Shown: positions 1-8,396, counted from the first letter of the stretch. The stretch is 64,000 nucleotides of DNA from Paenibacillus sambharensis (GCF_003233845.1 NZ_QKRB01000055.1:62001-126000); one strand, 5' to 3'. Translations and numbers: made by a program. The notes: generated from the sequence alone by a model not told the origin.

Positions 1-128
1 TTATCTGCCTCCGGGAGAAATTCCATCGGCAGCATCAGATAACTGAATACTCCCGCGACAAGCGACATCACCACAACCAGTGACATCGCTGCCTTGTTCT
101 TGAAAGACCACTTTGTTAACCAGCTCAT
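1..128 (-). CDS. RND efflux transporter permease, N-terminal fragment
   Basis: Only the first 42 codons are in the window; the rest lies beyond the left edge. The start is ATG preceded by GAGAGGGGA. The translated start has a short basic segment (SWLTKWSFKNKAA), a hydrophobic transmembrane stretch, and then LPMEFLPEAD. This is the typical N-terminus of AcrB/SwrC-type RND permeases, in which the first membrane helix leads into the periplasmic or extracytoplasmic porter domain. In Bacillales such proteins export surfactants, lipids or drugs using the proton gradient. The family call rests on this short stretch only; the substrate cannot be judged. Confidence 0.7.
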   Translation of the reverse strand, partial: MSWLTKWSFKNKAAMSLVVVMSLVAGVFSYLMLPMEFLPEAD

Positions 129-383
129 ACTAAGCTATCCCCTCTCACTCTTTCCAAATCCGTTATGTATGGTCAGGCGGTATAATCGGTAACCGGATTG
201 CTCTAATCTGTCTTGTTAGTGCTGCCGTTTTCCGCTTCGCCCTAATGAAAAGCTTACTAGCTTCCCGGCCTGCCCGGAAACATCCAGGGACGGGTTTTGC
301 CGAAGACTGCAGACGGGTTTGCTTACCGGTCTTCAGGCGGGGAGTGTACAGGACCACAGAAGGACAAGAGGGTGTTAATGGCC
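129..383. other. intergenic region upstream of the RND gene
   Basis: This is the non-coding space between the RND gene start and the MFS terminator. It should carry the RND promoter on the minus strand, but I could not find a -35/-10 pair good enough to call. Open frames here have no ribosome binding site and overlap the terminator hairpin. Confidence 0.4.
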
Positions 384-431
384 AAAAAAAAGGCTGTCCC
401 TTAGAGCAGCCTGCAGCCGCTCTAAGGGACA
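384..431 (-). terminator. rho-independent terminator after MFS gene 1
   Basis: A perfect 13-bp stem (TGTCCCTTAGAGC / GCTCTAAGGGACA) with an 11-nt loop is followed on the minus strand by a run of eight T. It ends the two-gene MFS transcript. Confidence 0.9.
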
Positions 432-468
432 ACCTCTTATGGTAGATCACTACCTGAATGCTGTCATG

Positions 469-1656
469 CTATGCAGTTTGGGAGTTTGCCTGCTCCCCAT
501 TCTTATCCATCGCGCGGAAGCGGGAGAGCAGCATCAGCGCCGCCAGCGACAGCGCACCCCCGACAATCAGCGGCAGCCGCAGCTCGACCCTGAACAGGCC
601 GGCTGCGATGAGCGGCCCTGCAATACGGCCGAGACTGTCCATCGAAGAACTGAGACCGGCTGCAACCCCTTGTCCCACTGTTGTCTTCTGGGTAATCAGC
701 GACGTCACGCACGGACGAATCAGTGCATTGCCGATGCCGAAGATAGCAAGGTACAGGGTAGCCGTCCACAGCTCGTAAGCTGTGATTAGCAGGAAGAAGC
801 CTGCTGCCGATATAATCAAGCCTGCTGCGATATACGCCGGCTCCTGGCCTTTCTTGATATATCTCCGTACAACGCCGCCCTGCACAAGTGCGCCGACCAC
901 GCCGCAGATGAAGAACATAATTCCGAATTGGTACGGCGTGACATCAAACCGCCTCATTCCGAAGAACTGCAGTGTCGACTCCAGGCCTGCCAGCGAGAAG
1001 GTGACGAAGAAGGCCAGCAGATAAAGGTATTTCAGCGGCCCTGTGAAGGCAGTCCAGCGGGAAGGAGGCGTCTCAGTACGGGAACGCCGCTTCTCGGGAG
1101 GGAGCGATTCCTTCAGCACGGCAAACGCGGTGATGAACAGCAAGGCCGACAAGCCAGCCGCCGTAAAGAATGGCGTCTCAAGCGAGATGCGGCTCAGCAT
1201 GCCTCCCACACCCGGTCCGATTGTAAAACCAAGGCCGATGGACATGCCGACAAGACCCATGCCTTTGGTGCGGTGCTCCGGAGGTGTTATGTCAGCGACA
1301 TAAGCGACGATAACCGAGGTTACGGCACCGGAGAACAAGCCGCCCAGCACACGCGAAGCGTACATCAGCGGCAGATGGTCCGAAGCTAGGCCGAAGAGCA
1401 GGAAGCTTGCGGCGAATCCCGCTACGCCGGTCAATATGATCGGGCGCCGGCCGATCTTGTCGGACAAGCCGCCCCACAGCGGAGACAGCAGGAATGAAAC
1501 TGCCGAGTAGATGGACAGCATTAAGGCATTATGTATCTCCGCATTCCCGGGATCGACGTGAACGACCAGTTCCGGCATGACCGGAATGATAATACCAAAC
1601 CCTATAAAAACAGTCATCAGAATAACCATGACGACCGCCAGCTGTTTATTCAACAT
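469..1656 (-). CDS. MFS transporter, drug-efflux type
   Basis: A 395-residue protein with about 12 hydrophobic segments, typical of the major facilitator superfamily. Near residues 64-72 is the cytoplasmic loop 2-3 signature (GGLSDKIGRRP), the motif A of drug/proton antiporters. The sequence around PGVGGM in helix 5 resembles motif C, which is typical of exporters. A multidrug or metabolite efflux role is therefore likely, but the substrate is unknown. The start ATG has GGAGGGAAATAGAC upstream. It lies 21 bp downstream of a second MFS gene and is probably co-transcribed with it; a strong terminator follows. Confidence 0.85.
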   Translation of the reverse strand: MLNKQLAVVMVILMTVFIGFGIIIPVMPELVVHVDPGNAEIHNALMLSIYSAVSFLLSPLWGGLSDKIGRRPIILTGVAGFAASFLLFGLASDHLPLMYASRVLGGLFSGAVTSVIVAYVADITPPEHRTKGMGLVGMSIGLGFTIGPGVGGMLSRISLETPFFTAAGLSALLFITAFAVLKESLPPEKRRSRTETPPSRWTAFTGPLKYLYLLAFFVTFSLAGLESTLQFFGMRRFDVTPYQFGIMFFICGVVGALVQGGVVRRYIKKGQEPAYIAAGLIISAAGFFLLITAYELWTATLYLAIFGIGNALIRPCVTSLITQKTTVGQGVAAGLSSSMDSLGRIAGPLIAAGLFRVELRLPLIVGGALSLAALMLLSRFRAMDKNGEQANSQTA

Positions 1657-1677
1657 GTCTATTTCCCTCCATCCAAA

Positions 1678-2979
1678 CTATCGTACCACAACAGGACGCC
1701 GATGAGAAATGAACAAATGAAGAACAAACAGGATGAACAGAACGAAGCCGCTTATCATGAACGGGGCATGCGGTCCGAGGTAGTCCCACATCTTCCCGGA
1801 CAGCACAGAGCCGAGCACGGTGCCCGAGCCTTCAATGGTCAGGAAGAAGCCCCAGACCGCTCCGCGCTCCTCTTCAGGAATGGCATAGGCGATCAAAGCG
1901 TTCCAAGCCGGGATGATACATGCGTAGCCCAGCCCAATGACTGCCACTACTACAAGCGCCAGCTTGGCATCCCGGACAAATCCCAGCACCGGCAGCGAGA
2001 CCGCCGTTACGAGGAAACCGGCGTGGAGAAACCGGGCTGTGCCTACGCGATCCACCCACTTGCCGACCGGAATCAGCCCGAGTACCGTCACCGCCCCGCC
2101 GGCAGTCAGGTACAGACTATACTCCTGGGGCGACAGATGAAGCACGTTGCGGGCAAAGAGAGTCAGTACCGGAATTAGCAGGCCTAGCGCAAAGGTCTGG
2201 GCGAACATGGCCGGATACAGCAGCTTGCTTGCCCTCACGGTTCTCCCGACACGTTCCAGATAGGCGGCAGCCCGCCTCAGTGCGCTCCGGCGCTGAGGCT
2301 TGTCCTCTTCGGCTGCTGCGCCGGCTTCCTTCATGAATTCATTCGCGTGCATCTCGGCCGTCCGGACCGTGCCCGCTGCAGCCGCCGCCTTCCGGGTCCG
2401 GCCAGGCAGGAACAGCGCAACGATTAACACAACCGCCATAAAGACGAGCAGCAGGTTGAAGGCCGGTGTGAAGGATTGAATGATGAAGAAATTAATAACG
2501 ATCGGCCCGCAGCCCACACCTGTCAGCCAGGCCATGTAGACTACGCTCATAATAATACCGCTGGCCTCTTGACCGGACACCGCTGTCGCGCCGGTAATCA
2601 CGCAGGGCCATAAGGGAGATGTTCCAAGTCCCAGCAGCGCACAAGCCAGCAAGAGCCAGCCCGGCTGATCGGAGACCGCCATTATGATAACTGACAGCAG
2701 AGTGAGCAGTACACCCGTGAGCATGACCAGCCGGTAGCCGATCCGGTCGATAATAAAGCCCAGCGGACTGCGGAGAACATTGTCACCGATATACTGGCAG
2801 GCAAGCGCCCATCCGATCACATAGGCCGACAGACCAAGCGCCGTCTCCATATAGACGGGCAGCACGGATATCAGCAGCGCCCCCTTGACGAATTCCACAC
2901 CGAACATAATCAGCAGAAGCTGAATAACAAAAGGCGAGCGTAGAACGCTTTTCTTCGATTGAGTTAGCACAGGCTCCAT
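1678..2979 (-). CDS. MFS transporter with long central loop
   Basis: A 433-residue membrane protein with two blocks of six hydrophobic segments, separated by a long hydrophilic, Ala/Glu/Arg-rich cytoplasmic loop (about residues 197-255). The loop 2-3 region carries RSPLGFIIDRIGYR, a degenerate motif A, and the second half carries VGKWVDRVG. The fold is that of the major facilitator superfamily; the substrate is unknown. The start ATG is preceded by AAAGGAGCAAGGCT. It is the first gene of a two-gene unit with the MFS gene downstream and is transcribed divergently from speA, with 123 bp between them. Confidence 0.85.
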   Translation of the reverse strand: MEPVLTQSKKSVLRSPFVIQLLLIMFGVEFVKGALLISVLPVYMETALGLSAYVIGWALACQYIGDNVLRSPLGFIIDRIGYRLVMLTGVLLTLLSVIIMAVSDQPGWLLLACALLGLGTSPLWPCVITGATAVSGQEASGIIMSVVYMAWLTGVGCGPIVINFFIIQSFTPAFNLLLVFMAVVLIVALFLPGRTRKAAAAAGTVRTAEMHANEFMKEAGAAAEEDKPQRRSALRRAAAYLERVGRTVRASKLLYPAMFAQTFALGLLIPVLTLFARNVLHLSPQEYSLYLTAGGAVTVLGLIPVGKWVDRVGTARFLHAGFLVTAVSLPVLGFVRDAKLALVVVAVIGLGYACIIPAWNALIAYAIPEEERGAVWGFFLTIEGSGTVLGSVLSGKMWDYLGPHAPFMISGFVLFILFVLHLFISHRRPVVVR

Positions 2980-3029
2980 AGCCTTGCTCCTTTCATGGCT
3001 TTAATTGGTCGTCCGCCGCAAAGTCAAAC

Positions 3030-3057
3030 TTGCAATCCCCCCTGATTTTGCTATACT
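3030..3057 (+). promoter_or_regulatory. sigma-A promoter of speA
   Basis: TTGCAA and TATACT separated by 16 bp, about 45 bp upstream of the speA start. It is the best match in the divergent 123-bp spacer. Confidence 0.6.
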
Positions 3058-3102
3058 CAAGCTTGTTTAATGAGAACCTAAGAGAAAGGCTGGGATGCTG
3101 CG

Positions 3103-4572
3103 ATGGATCATCAGGCCACACCGCTGTTTACTGCCCTCCGCCGTCATGCGGAGCAAAATCCCGTACAATTCCATATACCCGGACACAAGAAAGGAACAGG
3201 CAGCGATCCCGAATTCCGCTCTTTCATCGGGGATAACGCCCTGTCGATTGACTTGATTAATATTGCGCCTCTGGATGACCTCCACCAGCCTACCGGCGTG
3301 ATCCAGGAAGCCCAGAAGCTTGCCGCCGATGCATTCGGTGCTGATTATACCTTTTTCTCTGTACAGGGCACAAGCGGAGCCATCATGACGATGATTCTGA
3401 CCGTATGCTCGCCGGGAGACAAGATCATTGTCCCCCGCAATGTGCATAAATCGATCATGTCGGCCATTATATTCGCCGGCGCCCGTCCGGTCTTTATCTC
3501 ACCCGCACGGGACGAGAACCTCGGCATTGACCACGGTATCACCCTGCGCTCGGTCCGCCGCGCCCTGTCGCGCCATCCCGATGCGAAAGCTGTTGTCGTT
3601 ATCAATCCAACCTACTTCGGGATATGTGCCAACTTGAAGGAAATCGTTGACTTGGTCCACAGCTACAACATACCGGTGCTGGTGGATGAAGCTCACGGGG
3701 TGCTTATCCACTTCCATGAGGATCTGCCAATGTCCGCTATGCAGGCTGGCGCCGACATGGCCGCAACAAGCGTACATAAGCTTGGCGGCTCGATGACGCA
3801 GAGCTCGGTCCTGAATGTGAGAGCGGGAAGAATCAATCCGCAGCGCGTCCAGACTATTATAAGCATGCTCACGACGACCTCCACCTCCTATATCCTGCTT
3901 GCCTCGCTCGATTCATCCAGAAGGCATCTGGCTCTTCACGGCCACGAGCTGGCAGAGCAGGCAATCGGACTGGCCCGGGAGGCGCGGGAAGCTATTAACC
4001 AGATTCCTGGCTTGTACTGCTTCGGAGATGACATCTTAGGCGACGAAGCTACTCATGACTATGATCCCACGAAGCTTACCGTTCATGTCCGCCACCTTGG
4101 CATTACCGGATACGAGACCGAGAACTGGCTCCGGGAGCATTACAACCTCGAGGTTGAGCTCAGTGACATGTACAACATCCTGTGCCTGGTGACGCCCGGG
4201 GATAACCGCGAGTCCATCACTACGCTGCTCACCGCCCTGCGCCAGCTGTCCGAACAGTTCTACCAGGTCAATGAGGTTCAGGAGCTCGTGGTTAAGATTC
4301 CAGAGATCCCGCAGCTGTCGCTGACGCCGAGGGATGCCTTCTACGCCGAGACGGAAGTCGTGCCATTCCGCGAATCAGCCGGACGTATCATTGCGGAATT
4401 CATCTATGTATATCCGCCCGGAATTCCTATCCTGCTTCCGGGGGAAGTCATCTCCCAGCAGAATATTGACTACATCGTCGACCATGTTGAGGTCGGACTG
4501 CCGGTTAAAGGTCCCGAAGACCGCAGCATTGAGTATGTCAAGGTAATCGTCGAGGAAAATGCCATCTTCTAA
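3103..4572 (+). CDS. speA: arginine decarboxylase SpeA (PLP-dependent, Orn/Lys/Arg family)
   Basis: A 489-residue protein that matches Bacillus SpeA along its whole length, from the N-terminus (QFHIPGHKKG) to the C-terminal PPGIPILLPGE motif. It decarboxylates arginine to agmatine, the first step of polyamine synthesis in Bacillales. The PLP lysine is K226 in TSVHKLGG; VDEAHG is the cofactor-ring site. The small C-terminal Orn/Lys/Arg decarboxylase domain is present. The length matches B. subtilis SpeA (490). The start at MDHQATPLF aligns with the family start. A YaaO-type lysine decarboxylase paralogue is the main alternative, but the resemblance to SpeA is closer. It has its own promoter and terminator. 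Confidence 0.9.
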   Translation: MDHQATPLFTALRRHAEQNPVQFHIPGHKKGTGSDPEFRSFIGDNALSIDLINIAPLDDLHQPTGVIQEAQKLAADAFGADYTFFSVQGTSGAIMTMILTVCSPGDKIIVPRNVHKSIMSAIIFAGARPVFISPARDENLGIDHGITLRSVRRALSRHPDAKAVVVINPTYFGICANLKEIVDLVHSYNIPVLVDEAHGVLIHFHEDLPMSAMQAGADMAATSVHKLGGSMTQSSVLNVRAGRINPQRVQTIISMLTTTSTSYILLASLDSSRRHLALHGHELAEQAIGLAREAREAINQIPGLYCFGDDILGDEATHDYDPTKLTVHVRHLGITGYETENWLREHYNLEVELSDMYNILCLVTPGDNRESITTLLTALRQLSEQFYQVNEVQELVVKIPEIPQLSLTPRDAFYAETEVVPFRESAGRIIAEFIYVYPPGIPILLPGEVISQQNIDYIVDHVEVGLPVKGPEDRSIEYVKVIVEENAIF

Positions 4573-4602
4573 CCGTTAGCAGCGAAGGATGGCATGAACA
4601 AT

Positions 4603-4653
4603 ACGCGAGACTGACCGGATAGTTCAGAAGCCGGACAGTCTCGCGTTTTATTT
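4603..4653 (+). terminator. rho-independent terminator of speA
   Basis: An 11-bp stem ACGCGAGACTG / CAGTCTCGCGT followed by TTTTATTTT on the plus strand. Confidence 0.9.
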
Positions 4654-4743
4654 TCCCGATAGACGGAAGCCCGGATTGTTAACCGGCAGTGTTATTGCCA
4701 CCTATTGGAAAAGGTGATATTCTGTTGGTGGAGGTGGCCGCCA

Positions 4744-5157
4744 TTGAGTCAGAGCGCTTACATACAATTCACTGCCGGGTCGGCAGTTGACCGCATGTCT
4801 CTTGAGGATGTCCAGCAGGTTATGCTTCGCTATCGTGATCAGATGGCTCTCACAGGCAGGCAGCTCGGGTGGGAGTATGAGGCAGCCGCATTTCCTTATA
4901 CGATTGAGAAGAACCCGGATGAACCGTGGTTTTATCTGAAGGGGACAGACCCTGCATACCGGTATATCCTGGTAGGGGTAGGCAGCACGCCCGAAGACGA
5001 AGCTAACATCCACCATATTCAGCTCGTTCTGCCGGACGGCTCCACGCATGGCGACAAGGCGAAGGCTAATGAGCTTTGCAAATACATCGCTAAGCGGATG
5101 GCTGCTAAACTTCACCTCTTTAACGGCCGTACGATCCATTACAATACGAGAAAATAA
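4744..5157 (+). CDS. DUF1885-like small protein
   Basis: A 137-residue soluble protein with no signal peptide or membrane segment. I start it at TTG, seven bases after a strong GGAGGTG; the upstream in-frame ATG at 4705 has no ribosome binding site. The N-terminus (SQSAYIQF), the central WEYEAAAFPY and the later HHIQLVLP stretch recall the DUF1885 family of Bacillales, a structurally characterised family without known function. The family assignment is from memory and should be checked. It follows the speA terminator and so has its own promoter, which I did not locate. The protein is probably cytoplasmic. Confidence 0.6.
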   Translation: MSQSAYIQFTAGSAVDRMSLEDVQQVMLRYRDQMALTGRQLGWEYEAAAFPYTIEKNPDEPWFYLKGTDPAYRYILVGVGSTPEDEANIHHIQLVLPDGSTHGDKAKANELCKYIAKRMAAKLHLFNGRTIHYNTRK

Positions 5158-5160
5158 ATA

Positions 5161-5197
5161 GGGCTGTACAGAGCGGGTAAACCCGCTATACAGCCCA
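5161..5197 (-). terminator. terminator hairpin between convergent genes
   Basis: GGGCTGTA and TACAGCCC flank an inner AGCGGGT/ACCCGCT stem. On the minus strand it is followed by the T-rich TATTTATTTTC, so it best serves the DUF1292 gene. It may also end transcripts from the plus strand. Confidence 0.7.
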
Positions 5198-5230
5198 ACT
5201 GGGTATTGCTCCCTACAGGAACCGGGAAGC

Positions 5231-5539
5231 TTAATTCTCCTGCTTGGCAATTTCCTCGTAGATTTTCGTAACGCGTTCCCATTCCTCGTCATCCTCAATA
5301 CCAACGAGAAACGCTTCGTCGTTCTCTTCCTCAATACGGAAGATTACGCCGTCAGCTTCAGGATCGTTGCGGTCCAGCAGAACGGCATATACCATTTCCT
5401 CGGACTCAAACGTGTACACCATTACCATCTCACGCTCGTTGCCTTCTTCATCGGTTACTACAAATACATGATCCTCATGCTCATGATCATGATCATGTCC
5501 GCAGCCGCAATCATCTCCATGTTTATGCTCTTCAGTCAT
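5231..5539 (-). CDS. DUF1292 protein with His/Cys-rich N-terminus
   Basis: A 102-residue acidic protein of the DUF1292 (YrzB-like) family. The body (FVVTDEEGNEREMVMVYTF, then RIEEENDE) is typical of this small cytoplasmic family, whose function is unknown. The N-terminal 22 residues are unusual: a cluster of His, Asp and Cys (CGCGHDHDHEHEDH) that could bind zinc, nickel or copper. The start is the ATG with AGAGGG upstream; an in-frame extension to 5614 lacks a ribosome binding site and crosses the promoter. In B. subtilis yrzB sits in the yrrL-yrrK-yrzB cluster, and that context is absent here. Confidence 0.85.
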   Translation of the reverse strand: MTEEHKHGDDCGCGHDHDHEHEDHVFVVTDEEGNEREMVMVYTFESEEMVYAVLLDRNDPEADGVIFRIEEENDEAFLVGIEDDEEWERVTKIYEEIAKQEN

Positions 5540-5573
5540 GGGAAACCCTCTTTTCACAAGTTTTGTCACACGT

Positions 5574-5602
5574 ATCGTAACATTTAGGCCGTCCCGGGTC
5601 AA
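5574..5602 (-). promoter_or_regulatory. sigma-A promoter of the DUF1292 gene
   Basis: TTGACC and TACGAT with a 17-bp spacer, ending 35 bp before the start codon. Confidence 0.65.
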
Positions 5603-5666
5603 ACAAGCGAGCATGCGGCTGATAACAGGCGGTCTTACACTAATAGTGTACTATTGATTACAAGCA

Positions 5667-6227
5667 TTATTCGGCGATAATCAGCTTCTCCGAGACGACC
5701 TTCCACTCGTCACCGTCAGGCTTCATGTAGAAGCGCACTGTATAGCTTCCTCCAGCTTCAAAGGCATAGCGGATATCCTTCGTCCGGAACCAGAAATTAT
5801 CCTTCTGAGCATTAACATCCTGAGACTGGATAAGTTCCTCTCTGCCGGAAGGATCGGCTATCGTCACCTTCAATGCAGATATATTCATCCGCAGACTGTC
5901 GACCTGCGCCCATACGGAGAATGTGTAACGACTTCCCTTGCTTACCTTTCCGAATACCGTATTGTTCTGGAACAGGAACATATGTACATTCGGTTTGTTG
6001 ATCGTCACCTTCTTCGATGCTTCATCCCAGCTGATCAGTGCCTGCAGCGAGTTGGAGATTTGTCGAAGCGGCAAGTAGGTTTTGCCATCTGTCATAACCC
6101 CCGCCTCATCCAACTCTGAACCGTTAACGATTACTTTGATTTTGGAGCTTGCGGAATCCGCAAAAATCATCGTACCGCCCCATATAGATAACAAGGCGAC
6201 GAGGACCAGCAGCTTCTTTGCCTTCAT
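5667..6227 (-). CDS. secreted protein with copper-amine-oxidase-N-like stalk domain
   Basis: A 186-residue exported protein. The signal peptide is clear (KAKK, then a hydrophobic core, cleavage near FADSA). Residues 28-75 (IKVIVNGSELDE, MTDGKTYLPLRQISNSL, WDEASKKVTI) form the stalk or 'copper amine oxidase N-terminal' domain that is common in extracellular Paenibacillus proteins. The remaining 110 residues look like a beta-sandwich, possibly ligand binding or structural, and I do not recognise them further. The start ATG has GGAGGGT upstream. No catalytic amine oxidase domain is present, so it is not an oxidase. Function unknown. Confidence 0.8.
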   Translation of the reverse strand: MKAKKLLVLVALLSIWGGTMIFADSASSKIKVIVNGSELDEAGVMTDGKTYLPLRQISNSLQALISWDEASKKVTINKPNVHMFLFQNNTVFGKVSKGSRYTFSVWAQVDSLRMNISALKVTIADPSGREELIQSQDVNAQKDNFWFRTKDIRYAFEAGGSYTVRFYMKPDGDEWKVVSEKLIIAE

Positions 6228-6457
6228 TAATATTAACCCTCCATCCGTTGTCTGGATGTCTGGTTATACTCGGAAGGCTGCCCAAAGTTGCGGACACAAG
6301 CCAATTTTTTTAATACTGCTCATTACTACTAATTCGCGAAATATGTCTGCCTGTGTAACAACCTGCGCTTGCCCGGGAAATGCACTCTGCTCACCAGCTT
6401 TGTTTTCCATGCAAAACATGATAAATTTTAGAAAAAGAGATCAGGAGGCGCATCCAT

Positions 6458-7183
6458 TTGAAAATACAGATGCTTGGTACGGGAAGCGCATTTGCCAAGA
6501 ACTATTTTAACAACAATGCCCTGCTCACTGCGGAATCATTCACCCTCATGCTGGACTGCGGCATCACGGCTCCGGCAGCTCTCCATAAGCTTGGTGTCCC
6601 CTTGGCCGCCCTTGACGGCATTCTCATCTCGCATCTGCATGGCGACCATGTCGGCGGTCTGGAGGAGATCGCCTTCCGGATGAAATTCGAGCTCCAGCGC
6701 AAGCCTGTGCTGTACATTCCCGAACCGCTTGCGGAAACGCTCTGGAACCATACGCTCAAAGGCACGATGCAGACCGAGGAGGCCCAGTCTCTCGACGCTT
6801 ACTTTGACGTTCACCGGCTTGAAGAAGGCAGCGTTCACTCCATCCACCCTGGCATCCAGGTTGAGCTGATCCGGACTGAGCATATCAAGGGAAGAAACAG
6901 CTACTCGTTCGTATTTAACGACAAGCTCTTCTACTCAGCAGACATGCGGTTCACACCTCAACTGGTCACCGATATGGTGCGCAATAGGGGCTGTGTCGTA
7001 TTCCACGACTGCCAGCTTCACCCGCCTGGTGCCGTGCATGCCACACTGGACGAGCTGCTTACGCTTCCCGAAGATGTGCAGCGCAGCGTTTACCTGATGC
7101 ATTACGGGGATGACCGGGATGATTTTGCCGGACGGACCGGGGCCATGACCTTCGTGGAGCAGCATAAGGAGTATGAGTTTTAG
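6458..7183 (+). CDS. MBL-fold metallo-hydrolase
   Basis: A 241-residue metallo-beta-lactamase-fold protein. The metal-binding motif is SHLHGDHVGG (H59, H61, D63, H64); further ligands are expected at the later YSADMRF and LMHYGD stretches. The N-terminal LGTGSAFAKNYFNNN is typical of the RNase Z/phosphodiesterase-like branch, but the tRNase Z exosite arm is missing, so it is probably a hydrolase of unknown substrate. Translation starts at TTG, eight bases after AGGAGGCG; no in-frame ATG nearby is better placed. It is transcribed divergently from the stalk-domain gene. Confidence 0.85.
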   Translation: MKIQMLGTGSAFAKNYFNNNALLTAESFTLMLDCGITAPAALHKLGVPLAALDGILISHLHGDHVGGLEEIAFRMKFELQRKPVLYIPEPLAETLWNHTLKGTMQTEEAQSLDAYFDVHRLEEGSVHSIHPGIQVELIRTEHIKGRNSYSFVFNDKLFYSADMRFTPQLVTDMVRNRGCVVFHDCQLHPPGAVHATLDELLTLPEDVQRSVYLMHYGDDRDDFAGRTGAMTFVEQHKEYEF

Positions 7184-7207
7184 TTGTTAGAAATACGGCA
7201 GTTCAAA

Positions 7208-7244
7208 AAAAGACCGGCAAACCCTCCCAGGGTTCCGGTCTTCC
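7208..7244 (-). terminator. terminator between convergent genes
   Basis: An 8-bp stem AAGACCGG / CCGGTCTT with an inner ACCCT/AGGGT pairing. On the minus strand it is followed by a T run, so it ends the DUF3892 gene; on the plus strand it could also end the MBL gene. Confidence 0.8.
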
Positions 7245-7260
7245 TGTCTTTAAGCCACTC

Positions 7261-7503
7261 TTAACTGAACGTCGGCAGATTATCAAGATTGTTGGTCGGG
7301 TCGCCGTCTGCGTCACCGCGTATATACATCTCGCCATCACGGCCTTTGAACGCATTCACACCGGCGATCGTTCCGTTCTTCACTTCCTGCAGCGCCTGCT
7401 GGTAATCCAGCACACGTCCGCCTGACGTCTGGAAGGACGTTATGTCTCCATCCCCATTCTTCTGCACGGCCACGAATGTTTCCCTGTTATCACTGTTTGC
7501 CAT
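7261..7503 (-). CDS. DUF3892 family protein
   Basis: An 80-residue small soluble protein that fits the DUF3892 family. The pattern FVAVQKNGDGDITSF, a Gly-Arg-Val-Leu turn, AGVNAFKGRDGE and the C-terminal NNLDNLPTF are all typical. Function is unknown; in Bacillales members are short cytoplasmic proteins. The start ATG is preceded by AGGAGGAGGATGCAGG. A longer frame reaching 7575 would overlap the lipoprotein gene upstream and has no better start. It probably shares a transcript with the lipoprotein gene 52 bp upstream. Confidence 0.85.
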   Translation of the reverse strand: MANSDNRETFVAVQKNGDGDITSFQTSGGRVLDYQQALQEVKNGTIAGVNAFKGRDGEMYIRGDADGDPTNNLDNLPTFS

Positions 7504-7555
7504 CCTGCATCCTCCTCCTATTTCGGCTGCCAGCAGTCGGCCGATTCCGAAGCCC

Positions 7556-7810
7556 TTATTCTCTGCCAATTTCATATTGACGCAGTGATTCTGTCTGACT
7601 GAGGGGGTCTTTCGGAATTAATGTCTGCCCCTGCTCCCCATCGCCGTAGACTTGCTCCATTAGACTGCCGGGCGAATAGTCCTTGCCAAGGCCGAGGCCG
7701 CTTTCGCCGAAAGCTGACTCAGCAGGTCCTGTCTCCGTCCAAATCGGGTTACAACCCGCTGTCAACCATAAAGCAGCCGTCATAACAAAAGTCAAGCTGT
7801 ATCGTTTCAC
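7556..7810 (-). CDS. small lipoprotein, unknown function
   Basis: An 84-residue protein with a basic start (KRY), a hydrophobic core and the lipobox LTAGC, so Cys is predicted to be lipidated at about residue 19. The mature part is hydrophilic and rich in Gly, Glu and Gln, with no domain I recognise. The start is GTG with AGGTGGAG close upstream; the longer open frame to 7927 would bury the signal peptide. It lies upstream of the DUF3892 gene in the same direction and is divergent from the next gene. Confidence 0.7.
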   Translation of the reverse strand: MKRYSLTFVMTAALWLTAGCNPIWTETGPAESAFGESGLGLGKDYSPGSLMEQVYGDGEQGQTLIPKDPLSQTESLRQYEIGRE

Positions 7811-7987
7811 TATTCTCCACCTAGCCTTTGCCGTAATCGGCGATCCTATAGCTGGAAGTATTCCCCTACTCTGCTGCTGCTTATTCCCTTTATTCGGCTT
7901 TTGTTGTCCGGGCAGCTGCAGCCGCATAGGCTTATGTAAAAACGCGCATAATTGAAAATGCTGTTATCATCCTGCAGGAGGTGTCCC

Positions 7988-8197
7988 ATGATCGACCAGC
8001 TGGAAAGCAATTATAACTGTGCTAATGCATCGCAAGATCTGTACGAGCTCAAGAGAGAAATCGCCCAGCTCCAATTGAAGCAGCACCTGTCCAGTGAGGA
8101 ACAGCAGCTGCTTAACCGCTGCGCCAATCAAATGAGCTTCATTAAGAACAAGTGTGCGATCGATAATGGCCGGGAAGAGAATAATCACCCGGTTTAA
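7988..8197 (+). CDS. small hypothetical protein
   Basis: A 69-residue hydrophilic protein, probably mostly helical, with several Leu/Ile repeats around residues 15-45 (LYELKREIAQLQLK) that could form a short coiled coil. It carries three Cys (positions about 9, 43 and 54). The start ATG has AGGAGGTG at ideal distance; an upstream in-frame ATG at 7952 does not. I do not recognise a family. It is a monocistronic unit with a good terminator behind it. Confidence 0.65.
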   Translation: MIDQLESNYNCANASQDLYELKREIAQLQLKQHLSSEEQQLLNRCANQMSFIKNKCAIDNGREENNHPV

Positions 8198-8210
8198 CAG
8201 CATCAATAAG

Positions 8211-8255
8211 ACAGCAGAGCTCCTTGGACAGCCAGGAGCCTGCTGTTTTATTTTT
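8211..8255 (+). terminator. rho-independent terminator
   Basis: ACAGCAG, GCTCCT and TGG pair with CCA, GGAGC and TGCTGT, then TTTTATTTTT. It ends the small gene upstream and insulates the tRNA-Val gene. Confidence 0.9.
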
Positions 8256-8268
8256 GTACATTCAAGTG

Positions 8269-8297
8269 TTGACGCTGCATCTGATTTTTGATATATT
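8269..8297 (+). promoter_or_regulatory. promoter of tRNA-Val
   Basis: TTGACG and TATATT with a 17-bp spacer, about 20 bp upstream of the tRNA. The -10 region and downstream bases (TATATTATTAATTGTC) are identical to those of the tRNA operon near 15.3 kb. Confidence 0.85.
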
Positions 8298-8317
8298 ATT
8301 AATTGTCTTCAAAACAC

Positions 8318-8390
8318 GATCTGTTAGCTCAGCTGGGAGAGCACCATCTTGACAGGGTGGGGGTCAGTGGTTCGAGCCCACTACAGATCA
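8318..8390 (+). tRNA. tRNA-Val (GAC)
   Basis: A 73-nt cloverleaf: acceptor GATCTGT/ACAGATC, D arm with AGCTCAGCTGGGAGAGC, anticodon loop TTGACAG giving anticodon GAC (8351-8353), and T arm GGTTCGAGCC. CCA is not encoded. It is a single-gene unit with its own promoter and terminator. Confidence 0.97.
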
Positions 8391-8396
8391 TTACTG

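Noticed and set aside
163-450. 95-codon open frame on the minus strand near the left edge
   Set aside because: It overlaps a strong terminator, has no ribosome binding site and gives an unlikely protein.
5461-5530. Repeat-like ATGATC tract in the DUF1292 gene
   Set aside because: It is explained by the His/Asp-rich coding sequence.
5638-5648. 11-bp palindrome CACTAATAGTG
   Set aside because: Too short, and not clearly placed on a promoter.
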